NCBI RefSeq assembly: GCF_008711155.1
Contig: NZ_VUYQ01000006.1
Location: forward strand, 186,001-250,000
Origin: Dechloromonas sp. CZR5
Lineage (GTDB): Bacteria > Pseudomonadota > Gammaproteobacteria > Burkholderiales > Rhodocyclaceae
Direction of reading: 5' to 3'
Length of the DNA stretch: 64,000 nucleotides
The translations under genes were made by a program, and so were the position numbers. Of this stretch, positions 35,607 to 43,290 are shown in pieces (within the stretch, counting starts at the first letter, position 1; the number at the start of each line of letters is the position of its first letter). Under the pieces are notes generated by a model. That model was not told the DNA's origin and did not search any database. It was given only the letters and a program-made list of their open reading frames with translations.

Positions 35607-35652
35607 TTATCCACAGCAAAACCACAGGCTTATCCACACTTATTGTGTATAA
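35607..35652. promoter_or_regulatory. Cluster of three DnaA boxes
   Basis: Two perfect TTATCCACA boxes (35607-35615 and 35630-35638, same orientation) and one TGTGTATAA (35644-35652), the reverse of a box with a single mismatch. Three boxes in 46 bases are far from chance. No dnaA or dnaN gene is nearby, so a DnaA-regulated promoter, a titration site or a relic of a replicon origin are the options. Confidence 0.7.
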
Positions 35653-35977
35653 CTCCCCCAGTGTCGAATAAGGCAAAAAGCAGCTTTATTGGGAGAATTT
35701 GGTTTTTGACGAAATCCGCGATCAGTTGCTTTGTTTTGGCTACGCCCTGCACCATATTCGCCCTTTGAAGCGACAATGAATTTGATGAGCGCGCTCGACC
35801 GGAACAAGATCCAGATTACGGTGGACGTTCTGTCATCGTCGCCCGGCTGCTTTCCTGCCTCTCGCCACGCTCCTTGCCGCCCTCAAGCTTGAGCGCTCCT
35901 GGCTGAGCGGCAGGCAGGCCACCGTTTGCCTGTGCGGCCCTTGCCGGCTCACCGAGGCGGACCGACAAGCAGCTATT

Positions 35978-36250
35978 TCAGTCGATGGCGGCAAGTGCCA
36001 GCGCGCTGACCAGCACGCCGATGGAAAGTAGGCCGGTCCACAGTACGATGCCCACGCTAGCGCCCCAGCCCAGCGTGCAAGGTAACAGGGCGAGCGCCAG
36101 CAACAACCCGCCGCTACAGCGCAGGAGCAGGAGCCGGCCGCCCCCTGCTCCCCGCCCGAAAACCTGACGATGATGGCGCTCCATGCCGAGCGCCAGGGCA
36201 GCCATGCCGGCAACAACACAAAGCAGGGCCGGCAATAGATAGGGATTCAT
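35978..36250 (-). CDS. DUF3325 family small membrane protein
   Basis: 90 residues with three hydrophobic helices (LLPALLCVVAGMAALALGMERHH, LLLLRCSGGLLLALALLPCTLGWGASVGIVLWTG, LLSIGVLVSALALAAI). The segment ALGMERHHRQVFGR after helix 1 matches the DUF3325 pattern. ATG 36250 overlaps the stop of the PepSY gene. The family occurs almost only in operons with PepSY proteins and TonB siderophore receptors; its role is unknown. Confidence 0.78.
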   Translation of the reverse strand: MNPYLLPALLCVVAGMAALALGMERHHRQVFGRGAGGGRLLLLRCSGGLLLALALLPCTLGWGASVGIVLWTGLLSIGVLVSALALAAID

Positions 36251-37707
36251 CGCACCACCTCCATGCGGAACAGCCGCCAGCCGGCGAACAGTAACAAGCC
36301 GCCGCACAATGCGGCGCCGAGATCGACCGCGCCGCGCAGCGCATCGCCGCCCCCGGCCGTCGCCAGATCGAGCCCCGGTAAAGCCAGTGCCAGGCCGCCG
36401 GCAAGCAGCAACTGGGTGCGCCAGGCGCGGCGGCCACGCCACAGCGCATGCGCCAGAGCCAGTCCCCAAGCCAGGAAAAAAGCGCCAACTTCCCACTCCT
36501 TGCGCGACGGCAAGATGGCCGGCAACAGACGATTGCTCATCAGGTAAGCCAAGCAGGCAAGCAGGATGCCGCCCACCGAAGCGCAAGCACAGCCTTCCAG
36601 GAAGCGCTGCAAAAGGTCTTCGCCGTGACGCTGCCTACGCTTGTTCAGAAAGATCACGCTGCCAGCTGCCATCATCGCGGCACCGAGCAGACCGCAGACA
36701 AAATACAGTCCGCGCATGATCGGCCCGCCGAAATGCACGACGTGCAGGCCGACCTGGGCGCGATAGGCGTAGGTCATCGGATTCCAGTCGGTTTGCTGGG
36801 CCAGCAGGCGGCCGTCGACGGCATCGAGAGTAACATGGTCGGCCACCGCGGCCAGGCGGTCGTCCACACTGCGGTGCGCTTGCACCGTGGCGTTACGGTC
36901 GCCGGACTGGCGTACGGTCAGCGAGCCGACCTTGCCCACGCCGAGCACCGCCTCGGCGCCGGCCAGTTGCTCGGCCAGCGGCCGCATGGACGCCGGCTGA
37001 CCGCTCGCCGGCCGCAGGAAGGCGCGCACCGCATCGGCCCGCGGCCCGCCGGCCTTGCCGTCGTACAACACCTGCGTGGCGGCCGGCATGAAAGCTTCGG
37101 CGAGGACCACGACGCCGCTGTAGGTGATGACCAGCAGGAAGGGCAGCAGCGCCACGCCGAGCAGGTTGTGGATGTCCAGCCAGGCGCGCCGCCGATTGGC
37201 ACGCGGCCGGAAGGTGAAGAAGTCGCGCAGGATGCGGTGGTGGATGAAGATGCCCGAGACGATGCTGGCGAGCATGACGATGCCCACCGCCCCGATGAGC
37301 CAGCGGCCGTTGCGGCCGAGCAACAGCTCGGCGTGGAAATCGGTGAAGAAGCGCCCGCCGTGGGTGGCGCGCGGCGACAGCGACTGGCCGTCGGCGGCGA
37401 GCAGCGCTTCGTTCAGTTGGCGCGGGTTGTTCCCCCAGCCGATGCCGATCGCCGGTTCGCGCGCGCTCGGCAGGCGTACCCGCCACAGTGCAGCCCCCTC
37501 GCCCACCGTGCGCAGACGCGCTTCGGCCAGGCCGGCGGCGATCTCCGGCAGCAACGGCCGGGCGTCGACTTCCGGCTGCATCCAGTGGCCGATTTCCGGT
37601 TCGAACACGGCCAGGCTGCCGGCCACGAAGATGGGCACAAGCAGCCACGAGAAGAGCAGGCCGCCCCATGCGTGCAGGCCCAGCCATGCCTTGCCCAGCG
37701 CATTCAT
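36247..37707 (-). CDS. PepSY-associated transmembrane protein of the iron-uptake operon
   Basis: 486 residues with four or more membrane helices and large periplasmic segments. Family features are an N-terminal LHAWGGLLFSWLLVPIFVAGSLAVFEPEI, the central HHRILRDFFTFRPRANRRRAWLDIHNLLGVALLPFLLVITYSG, and a late VGLHVVHFGGPIMRGLYFVCGLLGAAMMAAG. Several histidines in membrane helices are positioned as heme ligands. Members linked to siderophore receptors (PiuB/FoxB-like) are thought to reduce or release iron from the ferric siderophore in the periplasm. It is tightly packed (4-bp overlaps) between DUF3649 and DUF3325. Confidence 0.85.
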   Translation of the reverse strand: MNALGKAWLGLHAWGGLLFSWLLVPIFVAGSLAVFEPEIGHWMQPEVDARPLLPEIAAGLAEARLRTVGEGAALWRVRLPSAREPAIGIGWGNNPRQLNEALLAADGQSLSPRATHGGRFFTDFHAELLLGRNGRWLIGAVGIVMLASIVSGIFIHHRILRDFFTFRPRANRRRAWLDIHNLLGVALLPFLLVITYSGVVVLAEAFMPAATQVLYDGKAGGPRADAVRAFLRPASGQPASMRPLAEQLAGAEAVLGVGKVGSLTVRQSGDRNATVQAHRSVDDRLAAVADHVTLDAVDGRLLAQQTDWNPMTYAYRAQVGLHVVHFGGPIMRGLYFVCGLLGAAMMAAGSVIFLNKRRQRHGEDLLQRFLEGCACASVGGILLACLAYLMSNRLLPAILPSRKEWEVGAFFLAWGLALAHALWRGRRAWRTQLLLAGGLALALPGLDLATAGGGDALRGAVDLGAALCGGLLLFAGWRLFRMEVVR

Positions 37708-37991
37708 TCCAGGCTCCCGAGGCCGGCCAGTAGACCGGCCAGGCCGAAGCTCCAGGCTGCCACCCGCCCCGCCGAGCCGGCCGCGAAAGCGGCTAGCAGG
37801 ACAAGCACGAAAGGCAGCGGGGCCAATTGGCCGGTCAAGTACCAGACGGTGACCTTCTCATAGGGCAGCCAGGCGCACAGAAAGACGAACAAACCCCAGC
37901 ACAGGGCATAGCCGCCGCTGGCGGCGACCAGGATGCGTAGCGCCAGATCGTGGCCGTCGCGGCGGCTGGGAGAAGGAGGAAAAGCGTTCAC
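37704..37991 (-). CDS. DUF3649 family small membrane protein
   Basis: 95 residues from a GTG start at 37991. Three hydrophobic segments (RILVAASGGYALCWGLFVFLCAWLP, LTGQLAPLPFVLVLLAAFAAGSAGR, VAAWSFGLAGLLAGLG) with GYALCWG and a short acidic end match the DUF3649 iron-uptake accessory family. It overlaps the PepSY gene by 4 bp. It is separated from the receptor gene by an intrinsic terminator, so downstream expression would be reduced unless read-through occurs. Confidence 0.75.
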   Translation of the reverse strand: MNAFPPSPSRRDGHDLALRILVAASGGYALCWGLFVFLCAWLPYEKVTVWYLTGQLAPLPFVLVLLAAFAAGSAGRVAAWSFGLAGLLAGLGSLE

Positions 37992-38002
37992 GGAATCATT
38001 CG

Positions 38003-38036
38003 AAAAAAATATCCCCCGGCCGAAAACCGGGGGGAT
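38003..38036 (-). terminator. Intrinsic terminator after the TonB receptor (minus strand)
   Basis: Read on the minus strand, ATCCCCCCGG and CCGGGGGAT form the stem around a TTTTCGG loop, followed by ATTTTTTT. It lies about 30 bases past the receptor stop and before the DUF3649 gene, so it would attenuate the rest of the operon. Confidence 0.75.
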
Positions 38037-38064
38037 GCGGGGTTGCACGGAGGAGATTCGACCG

Positions 38065-40092
38065 TCAGAACTGCCAGCGCAGGTCGAGACGCACATTGCG
38101 GCCCGGATCGGCGTAGCCGAGGACCATGCCCTGGCCGGCGCTGTAGCCGTAGGTCGACTGGTTGTAGTAGAACTTGTCGAACAGGTTGTACACGCCGAAG
38201 GTCACGCGCAGCTTGTCCTTGCCCATCGGCAGCCAGTTGATACTCAGATCGTGTACCGTGTAGCCGGGCTTCCTGACATCGGCTGTGGCGCCGGACGGAC
38301 GATAGGTGACGCTCTGCATGCTGCGTATGTTCCAGCCGAAATCGACGTTCCAGGCCGCCAGGTTGTAGCCGGCGCTGGCCTGCCAGCTGCGGCCCAGCGT
38401 GGTGCCCAGGCTGAAGTCGCCGTCGCCGAGGGCGGCGCCGTTCAGCATCGGCTTGGCATCGGAGACGGACAGGCCGGCGCGGACGACACCGTTGTTCCAG
38501 CCGCCGCCCAGCTCGTAGCCATGCGACTTGACGGTGCCGACGTTCTCGCGGCTAGCAGAGGCCGGCGGGCCGCTGCGGTAGACCAGATTGATGTAGTCGT
38601 CGATGGTCATGCGGAAAAGCGAGCCTTTGAACGACCACGGCCCGGCGCCATAGTTGAAGCCGAGCTCAATGTTGTTGGCGGTTTCTTCCTTCAGGTTCGC
38701 GGCATTGCGGTAGATCAGCGGCCCCGGGCCGTTGTCGAGCATGAAGGCTTCCTTGAGGCCGGCACCGCGCACGGTATGCGATGCGCCGAGACGGAAGCTC
38801 AGCGCGTCGGTGGCCTGCAGCGTCAGGTTGGCGTTTGGCGAGAAGCCGCTGCTGACGAAGCGCTGGCCATGGTTGTCTTCGTACGAGAACCAGTCGTAAC
38901 GGCCACCCAGGCCGAGCAGCAGCATCGAGCCGAGCGGAATACTGCCCTCGGCGAACAGCCCGCTGACGTCGCTCTGCTCCCGGCTCGTTCCGCCGGCGCC
39001 GCCGCGCTTGGTCGGGTTGATCGCCTCGGCCTCGCGGTGATGGTAGTTCAGGCCGTAACGGACCAGCGAGGTGCCGATCTTCGACTTGAGCAGCAGATTG
39101 ACGCCACTCGTTTCCAGCCGCTCGCCGAAGCTATAGCCGACCGCCTTGCCGAACACCGGCCCGGTGCCGCGATTGGTGCGGGTGTTCTCGACATCGTCGG
39201 AGAACACCGTCAAATCGACGGCCGGAATGCCGCCGCCGCCGACGAAGCGGTAGCCGGCGGTCAACGTCTGCTGGGCGAGCTTTTGCGGCATCGGCGTGTT
39301 GCTGCCGGGGATGCCGGTCATGTGCGGCCGGGGATAGCGCGTGCCCTCGTCCTGCAGGCCCTGGTAGCTGAAGGCCAGGGCATGACCCGGAGCCAAGCGC
39401 CAGCGCAGCTTGGCCAACTGGCTGTCCTGCGTCGATGCCGTCTTTTCCTGGGTGATCCCGCGCCCATCCTTGTAGTCGCCGTTGTCGCTATGCTTGGCGT
39501 AGAGCAGGAAATCGAACGCCTCGGCGACCTCGCCATAAACGGCGCCACCGGCATTCCAGCCGTCGTTCGAGGCAACACCGCCGAGCAGCGAGCCACCGAT
39601 CTTCTGGTCGGGGCGCAGCATGTCGCGCGCCTCCTTGGTCGTCATCCGCACCGAACCGGCCAGACCGCCCGGGCCGACGCTGGCTACCGTGCCGCCCTTG
39701 TCGATCTCGATCTGCTTGAGGATATGCGGATCGATCAAGATGCGCCCCTGGTGGTGGAAGGCGTTGCCGCCTTGAGGCACGCCGTCGAGCGTGACGGTGA
39801 GCAACGTGTCCTCGATTTCACGCACATAGATCTTCTGCGCCATCGCGCTGCCCCCACCACCGACGGCGACGCCCGTCTCGTTGTGCAGGGTTTCGCGCGC
39901 ATCGCGGGCGGCGCCGCGGGCCAGCGTGTCGGCCGAGACGACCGCCGTCGTGTCGCCATAGGCCTGCTCGCTGACCAGCACCGGCGCCAGGGCGCGCTCG
40001 CCGACATCGGCCCAGGCGCCGGCCGAGGTGTAGGCCAGACCGAGGGCGATGACCAAGGGTTTCAGATTTACCATTTTGTCTTTCAAATACAT
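38065..40092 (-). CDS. TonB-dependent siderophore-type receptor
   Basis: About 675 residues from ATG 40092 (ATG 40074 is an alternative). Signal peptide KPLVIALGLAYTSAGAWA. The plug contains ARDARETLHNETGVAVGGG, a loop YVREIEDTLLTVTLDGVPQGG and QIEIDKGGTVASVGPGGLAGSVRMTT. The barrel includes GLGGRYDWFSYEDNHG and SPNANLTLQATDALSFRLGASHTVRGAGLKEAF, and ends RLDLRWQF. The context is iron uptake: a divergent AraC regulator, downstream PepSY, DUF3649 and DUF3325 genes, and a Fur-like site over the start region. The exact ligand cannot be told. Confidence 0.9.
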   Translation of the reverse strand: MYLKDKMVNLKPLVIALGLAYTSAGAWADVGERALAPVLVSEQAYGDTTAVVSADTLARGAARDARETLHNETGVAVGGGGSAMAQKIYVREIEDTLLTVTLDGVPQGGNAFHHQGRILIDPHILKQIEIDKGGTVASVGPGGLAGSVRMTTKEARDMLRPDQKIGGSLLGGVASNDGWNAGGAVYGEVAEAFDFLLYAKHSDNGDYKDGRGITQEKTASTQDSQLAKLRWRLAPGHALAFSYQGLQDEGTRYPRPHMTGIPGSNTPMPQKLAQQTLTAGYRFVGGGGIPAVDLTVFSDDVENTRTNRGTGPVFGKAVGYSFGERLETSGVNLLLKSKIGTSLVRYGLNYHHREAEAINPTKRGGAGGTSREQSDVSGLFAEGSIPLGSMLLLGLGGRYDWFSYEDNHGQRFVSSGFSPNANLTLQATDALSFRLGASHTVRGAGLKEAFMLDNGPGPLIYRNAANLKEETANNIELGFNYGAGPWSFKGSLFRMTIDDYINLVYRSGPPASASRENVGTVKSHGYELGGGWNNGVVRAGLSVSDAKPMLNGAALGDGDFSLGTTLGRSWQASAGYNLAAWNVDFGWNIRSMQSVTYRPSGATADVRKPGYTVHDLSINWLPMGKDKLRVTFGVYNLFDKFYYNQSTYGYSAGQGMVLGYADPGRNVRLDLRWQF

Positions 40093-40137
40093 GCTATTAC
40101 CCCAAAACTTCACAGGCACCGATGGCCAATTGCAATC

Positions 40138-40156
40138 GAGAATTGTTTTCATTAAC
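40138..40156. promoter_or_regulatory. Fur-box-like sequence upstream of the siderophore receptor
   Basis: GAGAATTGTTTTCATTAAC matches 13 of 19 positions of the Fur consensus GATAATGATAATCATTATC, counted by eye. It sits in the 123-base divergent region between the receptor and its AraC regulator, where iron repression of both would be expected. Confidence 0.5.
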
Positions 40157-40215
40157 CAAAAACGGCGCTAGTATCGCAAGAAGCCCTTTGCTTTTTGTTT
40201 GCCAAACGAAGAAAG

Positions 40216-41235
40216 ATGTCTGCACCGAGTCGACACACACGCCGCACCGAGGCCATTCGCCTCGCTGCCCACCCCGAACGCCGCCGCATCCAGCCGATCG
40301 ACAACCAGGCGCTTAGCCGGCGCTTCGGCAGCGGGCACCGCATCCTGGGGCCCGACGCCGATCCGGGTAGCCCGCTGCTGGCCGGCCACTTCACCGTCGC
40401 CCAGGTGCGCGACGGGCTGTACATGCACTGCACCGACATCGACCACCTGCGCGAACTGCGCACACGCTCCGCGCTGCTTGAAACCGGCATCAAGGTCTTG
40501 CTCCGCCTGGAGGGCAACGCTGGCGTCAAACTCGGCGGCCGGCCGCTCCCGCTCGATGCCGGACAAGGCCCAGCCAGCCGCCCGCGCGGCGCCGTCGTCG
40601 CACTGGCCGAGCCGGTCGAGTTCGAGCGCCATTGCACGGCCGGAGTTCGCGAACGGATGGTGGTGATAACCCTGACCGAGGCATGGTTCGCCTCGGCCGG
40701 CCAGCCCTTCCCGGCCGGCTTGCCGCACTTGGCGATCCGGCGCTGGCTGCCGTCGCCGCGCAGCCTCGCCGTCGCCGAGCAACTAATCCGGCCGCCCGAG
40801 TTCGATGGCCCAATGCATGCGCTGCTACAGGAAAGCCGCGCCCTGGAACTGATCGCCGAAGCGCTGACCCAGGCCGGCGAGGACGGCGAGGCACCCGCCC
40901 AGCCCCTGCCGCCAGCCGCCTACCGGCGCCTCGAAAGCCTGCGCAAGCTGCTCGATAGCGGCCAGGCCGACGAACTGGACATGAGTGCCATAGCCCAGCA
41001 TATCGGCTGCAACCCGAACACGCTGCAGCAGCAGTTCCGACAGACCTACGGCCAGACCATCTTCGAATACCTGCGCGAACAGCGCCTGCTGCGCGCCGCC
41101 CGCGCCCTGCAGCAGGAAGGCATCAGCGTCGGCCGCGCCGCCGAGATCGCCGGCTACAACAGCCAGGGCAATTTCTCGACGGCATTCAGTCGCCACTTCG
41201 GGCTGTCGCCCAAGCATTTCCGGCTGAAAATCTGA
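40216..41235 (+). CDS. AraC family transcriptional regulator (PchR-like)
   Basis: 339 residues from ATG 40216, with GAAGAAAG just upstream. The N-terminal two-thirds fit the PchR/YbtA-type effector domain: HFTVAQVRDGLYMHCTDIDHL and LLRLEGNAGVKLGG. The C-terminal double helix-turn-helix is clear (DMSAIAQHIGCNPNTLQQQFRQTYGQTIFEYLREQRLLRAA and GRAAEIAGYNSQGNFSTAFSRHFGLSPKHFR). PchR-type proteins activate siderophore receptor genes when the ferric siderophore is present, which agrees with its divergent position to a TonB receptor. It is followed by IS3 remnants. Confidence 0.9.
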   Translation: MSAPSRHTRRTEAIRLAAHPERRRIQPIDNQALSRRFGSGHRILGPDADPGSPLLAGHFTVAQVRDGLYMHCTDIDHLRELRTRSALLETGIKVLLRLEGNAGVKLGGRPLPLDAGQGPASRPRGAVVALAEPVEFERHCTAGVRERMVVITLTEAWFASAGQPFPAGLPHLAIRRWLPSPRSLAVAEQLIRPPEFDGPMHALLQESRALELIAEALTQAGEDGEAPAQPLPPAAYRRLESLRKLLDSGQADELDMSAIAQHIGCNPNTLQQQFRQTYGQTIFEYLREQRLLRAARALQQEGISVGRAAEIAGYNSQGNFSTAFSRHFGLSPKHFRLKI

Positions 41236-41363
41236 GCGGCCTCGAGCCACCTCAAAGGTCAGAAATGACCATAAGATCTTCCTTGATCTTCCCCCGCAAA
41301 ACCGTAGCGGTGAAAGTAGCGATTTCTGGCAAATTTAACGCCCATCGGGGCAGGAGATTTGAC

Positions 41364-41630
41364 ATGAAGAAATCGAAATACACCGAAGAGCAGATCGCGT
41401 TTGCATTGCGTCAGGCAGAGTCTGGCACCGCTGTTGGGGAGGTCTATCGCAAGATGGGCATATCCGAAGCGACGTTCTACAACTGGAAGAAGAAATACGG
41501 TGGTCTGGGCGTCACCGAGTTACGCCGGCTGAAACAGCTTGAAGAGGAGAATGCACGGCTCAAGCGCATGGTGGCCGACCTGAGCCTAGATAAGCAGATG
41601 TTGCAGGAGGTCATCCAAAAAAAACTGTGA
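41364..41630 (+). CDS. IS3-family transposase OrfA
   Basis: 88 residues. Helix-turn-helix of the transposase-8 type: KYTEEQIAFALRQAESGTAVGEVYRKMGISEATFYNWKKKYGG, followed by the leucine zipper LRRLKQLEEENARLKRMVADLSLDKQML. A run of eight A (41617-41624) near the end is the usual slippery site for -1 frameshifting into orfB. It appears intact, while orfB is not. Confidence 0.9.
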   Translation: MKKSKYTEEQIAFALRQAESGTAVGEVYRKMGISEATFYNWKKKYGGLGVTELRRLKQLEEENARLKRMVADLSLDKQMLQEVIQKKL

Positions 41631-42025
41631 AGCCAGCCCGCAAGCGCGAGCTGGCAAATTTCCTGATCGACGCCTACCGCGTAAGCATTCGACGGGCGAC
41701 AGCAGTGATCCAGTTGCGACAGGCGACGTATTTCTACCGAGCGAAACCTCGGGATGACCGGGCCGAGCGCCAGCGTATTCGTGAGATTGCGGCCACGCGG
41801 ATTCGTTATGGCGCCGAACGCATCCACGTACTGCTGCGGCGTGAAGGCTGGCTGATCAATCACAAGAAGACTTACCGGATTTACTGTGAGGAAGGGCTTA
41901 ACCTGCGTAGCAAGCGGCCGCGTCGTCGGGTTGCTGCCGCACACAGGCAGGAACGCCCTGTGGTCTCTACATTGAATGCTTGCTGGAGCATGGATTTCGT
42001 TGCCGATCAGCTATTCAACGGCTAG
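41627..42025 (+). pseudogene. IS3-family transposase OrfB, truncated
   Basis: 132 codons encode the N-terminal part of OrfB: RELANFLIDAYRVSIRRATAVIQL, the HTH_21-like REIAATRIRYGAERIHVLLRREGW and RIYCEEGLNLRSKRPRRR, ending MDFVADQLFNG at a TAG. The same frame continues past the TAG as RIRALTVVDNF, the normal OrfB continuation, and then loses similarity. So there is a nonsense change at 42023-42025 and a deletion or junction shortly after. No DDE catalytic residues beyond the first block remain. Confidence 0.85.
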
Positions 42026-42050
42026 CGAATTCGGGCGTTAACTGTGGTCG

Positions 42051-42322
42051 ATAATTTTATCAAATTATTTCTTTATAAAACAAAGCCATACAAAACAATG
42101 AAAAATCTGCCACGTTATGCCTTCTAGCGTGCGAAGAACGACGCAATATGGATTAATCAGGTTGGGAACGACATGCTCGTTATCAGGGAATAGTGTCATT
42201 TATTGGTTTATTTCAGCCACGGATATGGCTTACTCGACAGCCTCCATCGCACCCGCTGAAGCGGTTTTGCGAAACGAAGCAACAGAAATCCTTCCATTGC
42301 CCCATTTCAATGTGCAACTCCG
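42051..42322. other. AT-rich gene-free stretch beside the broken IS
   Basis: About 270 bases, visibly richer in A and T than the surroundings, especially 42051-42110. One 85-codon open frame (42117-42374) has no ribosome site and no protein-like pattern and overlaps the next gene antisense, so it is not called. No terminator, tRNA or repeat was recognised. Confidence 0.5.
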
Positions 42323-42943
42323 TCAAGCACTGGTACTGACTGCGTTCCCGGCTTTGCTACCACCGGCGAATTGATTGCTCAGGGCTTGTAGAAAATTGGG
42401 TAGCGTTGCATTGCTATTGGTATTGCCGAGGGCGGACATCAGGTTCTTGAAACTTTGCTCAAGATCGCTGGATGGCGCTGTCGAATTTGACGACGAGTTG
42501 CTCGTATTGGAAGACGACAGTTGTTGCATGAGGCTTTGCAGATCGGCTTGCAAATGATGGTGCCTGTGGTGACCTTGGGCAGCACTCGTGCTGCCGTCAT
42601 TGTCTCCGTCGGCATCGGTTCCCGAAGTATTTTGCGACGCGCTTGCCTGGGTGTCCTGTGCGTGCAAGGCACCCATCAAGCTCTGGACAAAGGCGCTGAC
42701 CGCCTGGGCCGGATCTTGGGATGAGCTGTCATTTTCCGTTGACGACGAATTCGCCGAGTCCGAACTGCTGCCCACGCCGATCTGGCTGAGCGCATTCCCG
42801 ATAGCCGCCATGAGGCCGCCTCCTCGACGCGAAGATGCCTGCATATCGTCACCGTCGCCGTCATTGCCCCGTGGCGGGCGTCCTGCATTCAGGCTACTTA
42901 TCTGCGATAGCCAGTTACTGCCTTGAACACTACTGATCGACAT
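42323..42943 (-). CDS. Serine-rich low-complexity protein of unknown function
   Basis: 206 residues, with a strong ribosome site GGAAGGAG before ATG 42943. It is built from alternating low-complexity spacers (runs of Ser, Asn, Thr and Asp) and four short amphipathic helices: GLMAAIGNALSQIGVG, AVSAFVQSLMGALHAQ, HHLQADLQSLMQQLSSS and FKNLMSALGN...LPNFLQALSNQFAGG. A histidine cluster (GHHRHHH) precedes the third helix. There is no signal peptide or membrane segment. The MSISS start and the helix-spacer layout recall extracellular or surface-associated proteins of unknown export route. Base composition is lower in GC than its neighbours and it sits next to an IS remnant, suggesting transfer. Confidence 0.65.
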   Translation of the reverse strand: MSISSVQGSNWLSQISSLNAGRPPRGNDGDGDDMQASSRRGGGLMAAIGNALSQIGVGSSSDSANSSSTENDSSSQDPAQAVSAFVQSLMGALHAQDTQASASQNTSGTDADGDNDGSTSAAQGHHRHHHLQADLQSLMQQLSSSNTSNSSSNSTAPSSDLEQSFKNLMSALGNTNSNATLPNFLQALSNQFAGGSKAGNAVSTSA

Positions 42944-43290
42944 GGTTTGCTCCTTCCATTTTTCGACGCGCTACGTCAGCAAGGCGTTGCTGCCGGAAAT
43001 AGCCAGGCAACGGACGCCACGGGAATTCTCAAGCGATACGCTTTGGTGAATTATCGGCGCGAAAATTCAAAAACAAACAAAATTTGCAAACTGTTACAAC
43101 GCTTGCGATTTGCTGACGTTTTTCTCCAGGCTTCTGCCCAAATTCGATAAACACTCCCATCCAGGCCGATCAGCGCCCTATCTTCGTCGTGGTAACGAGA
43201 TGCACGACACCTGTAATGCCGGTTCTGTCATCGAATTGACAACAAACAGCTGGATGCTGGTAGTCCGTTTATCCACCGACAAGACCCACC
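42944..43290. other. Divergent intergenic region, 347 bases
   Basis: Lies between the serine-rich protein and the BON lipoprotein. The part around 43050-43100 is A-rich (AAAATTCAAAAACAAACAAAATTTGC) and could hold promoters for both directions, but no convincing -35/-10 pair was found. No structured RNA or repeat was recognised. Confidence 0.4.

Larger units (their letters stand above)
35458..35977. other. 520-base gene-free stretch with DnaA boxes and apparent coding remnants
   Basis: No full gene fits here. It contains three DnaA boxes (35607-35652), a 10-bp inverted repeat (CTTTTTGCCT at 35546, AGGCAAAAAG at 35671) that brackets them, a minus-strand open stretch that reads like a protein C-terminus (35466-35582), and a short plus-strand start beginning ATG 35776 (MNLMSALDRNKIQITVDV) that runs out of sense after about 20 codons. 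It separates menF from the iron-uptake locus and looks like a junction or deletion scar. Confidence 0.5.
41257..42050 (+). mobile_element. Broken IS3-family insertion sequence
   Basis: It contains orfA (41364-41630) and the first part of orfB (41627-42025) of an IS3-family element. The left side begins about 41257, where GGTCA-GAAA-TGACC forms a hairpin, but the exact inverted repeat is not certain. orfB stops early and similarity to the DDE transposase ends around GTGGTCGATAATTTT (about 42050). The catalytic half and the right inverted repeat are absent, so the element cannot transpose by itself. It marks the right edge of the iron-uptake locus. Confidence 0.75.

Noticed and set aside
35550-35768. 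72-codon plus-strand frame over the DnaA-box region
   Set aside because: No ribosome site, cysteine/proline-scattered sequence without pattern, and it runs through the regulatory repeats.
37933-40155. A 740-codon open frame on the plus strand opposite the siderophore receptor
   Set aside because: It is the antisense shadow of the TonB receptor in high-GC DNA; its translation lacks any domain pattern and has the Val/Ala/Asp-rich look of antisense frames.
41257-41270. GGTCA-GAAA-TGACC hairpin considered as an intrinsic terminator of the AraC gene
   Set aside because: The stem is only five base pairs and no T-run follows; it may be near the IS left end instead.
42117-42374. 85-codon frame between the IS remnant and the serine-rich gene
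   Set aside because: No ribosome site or protein-like features, and the 3' end overlaps the downstream gene on the other strand.
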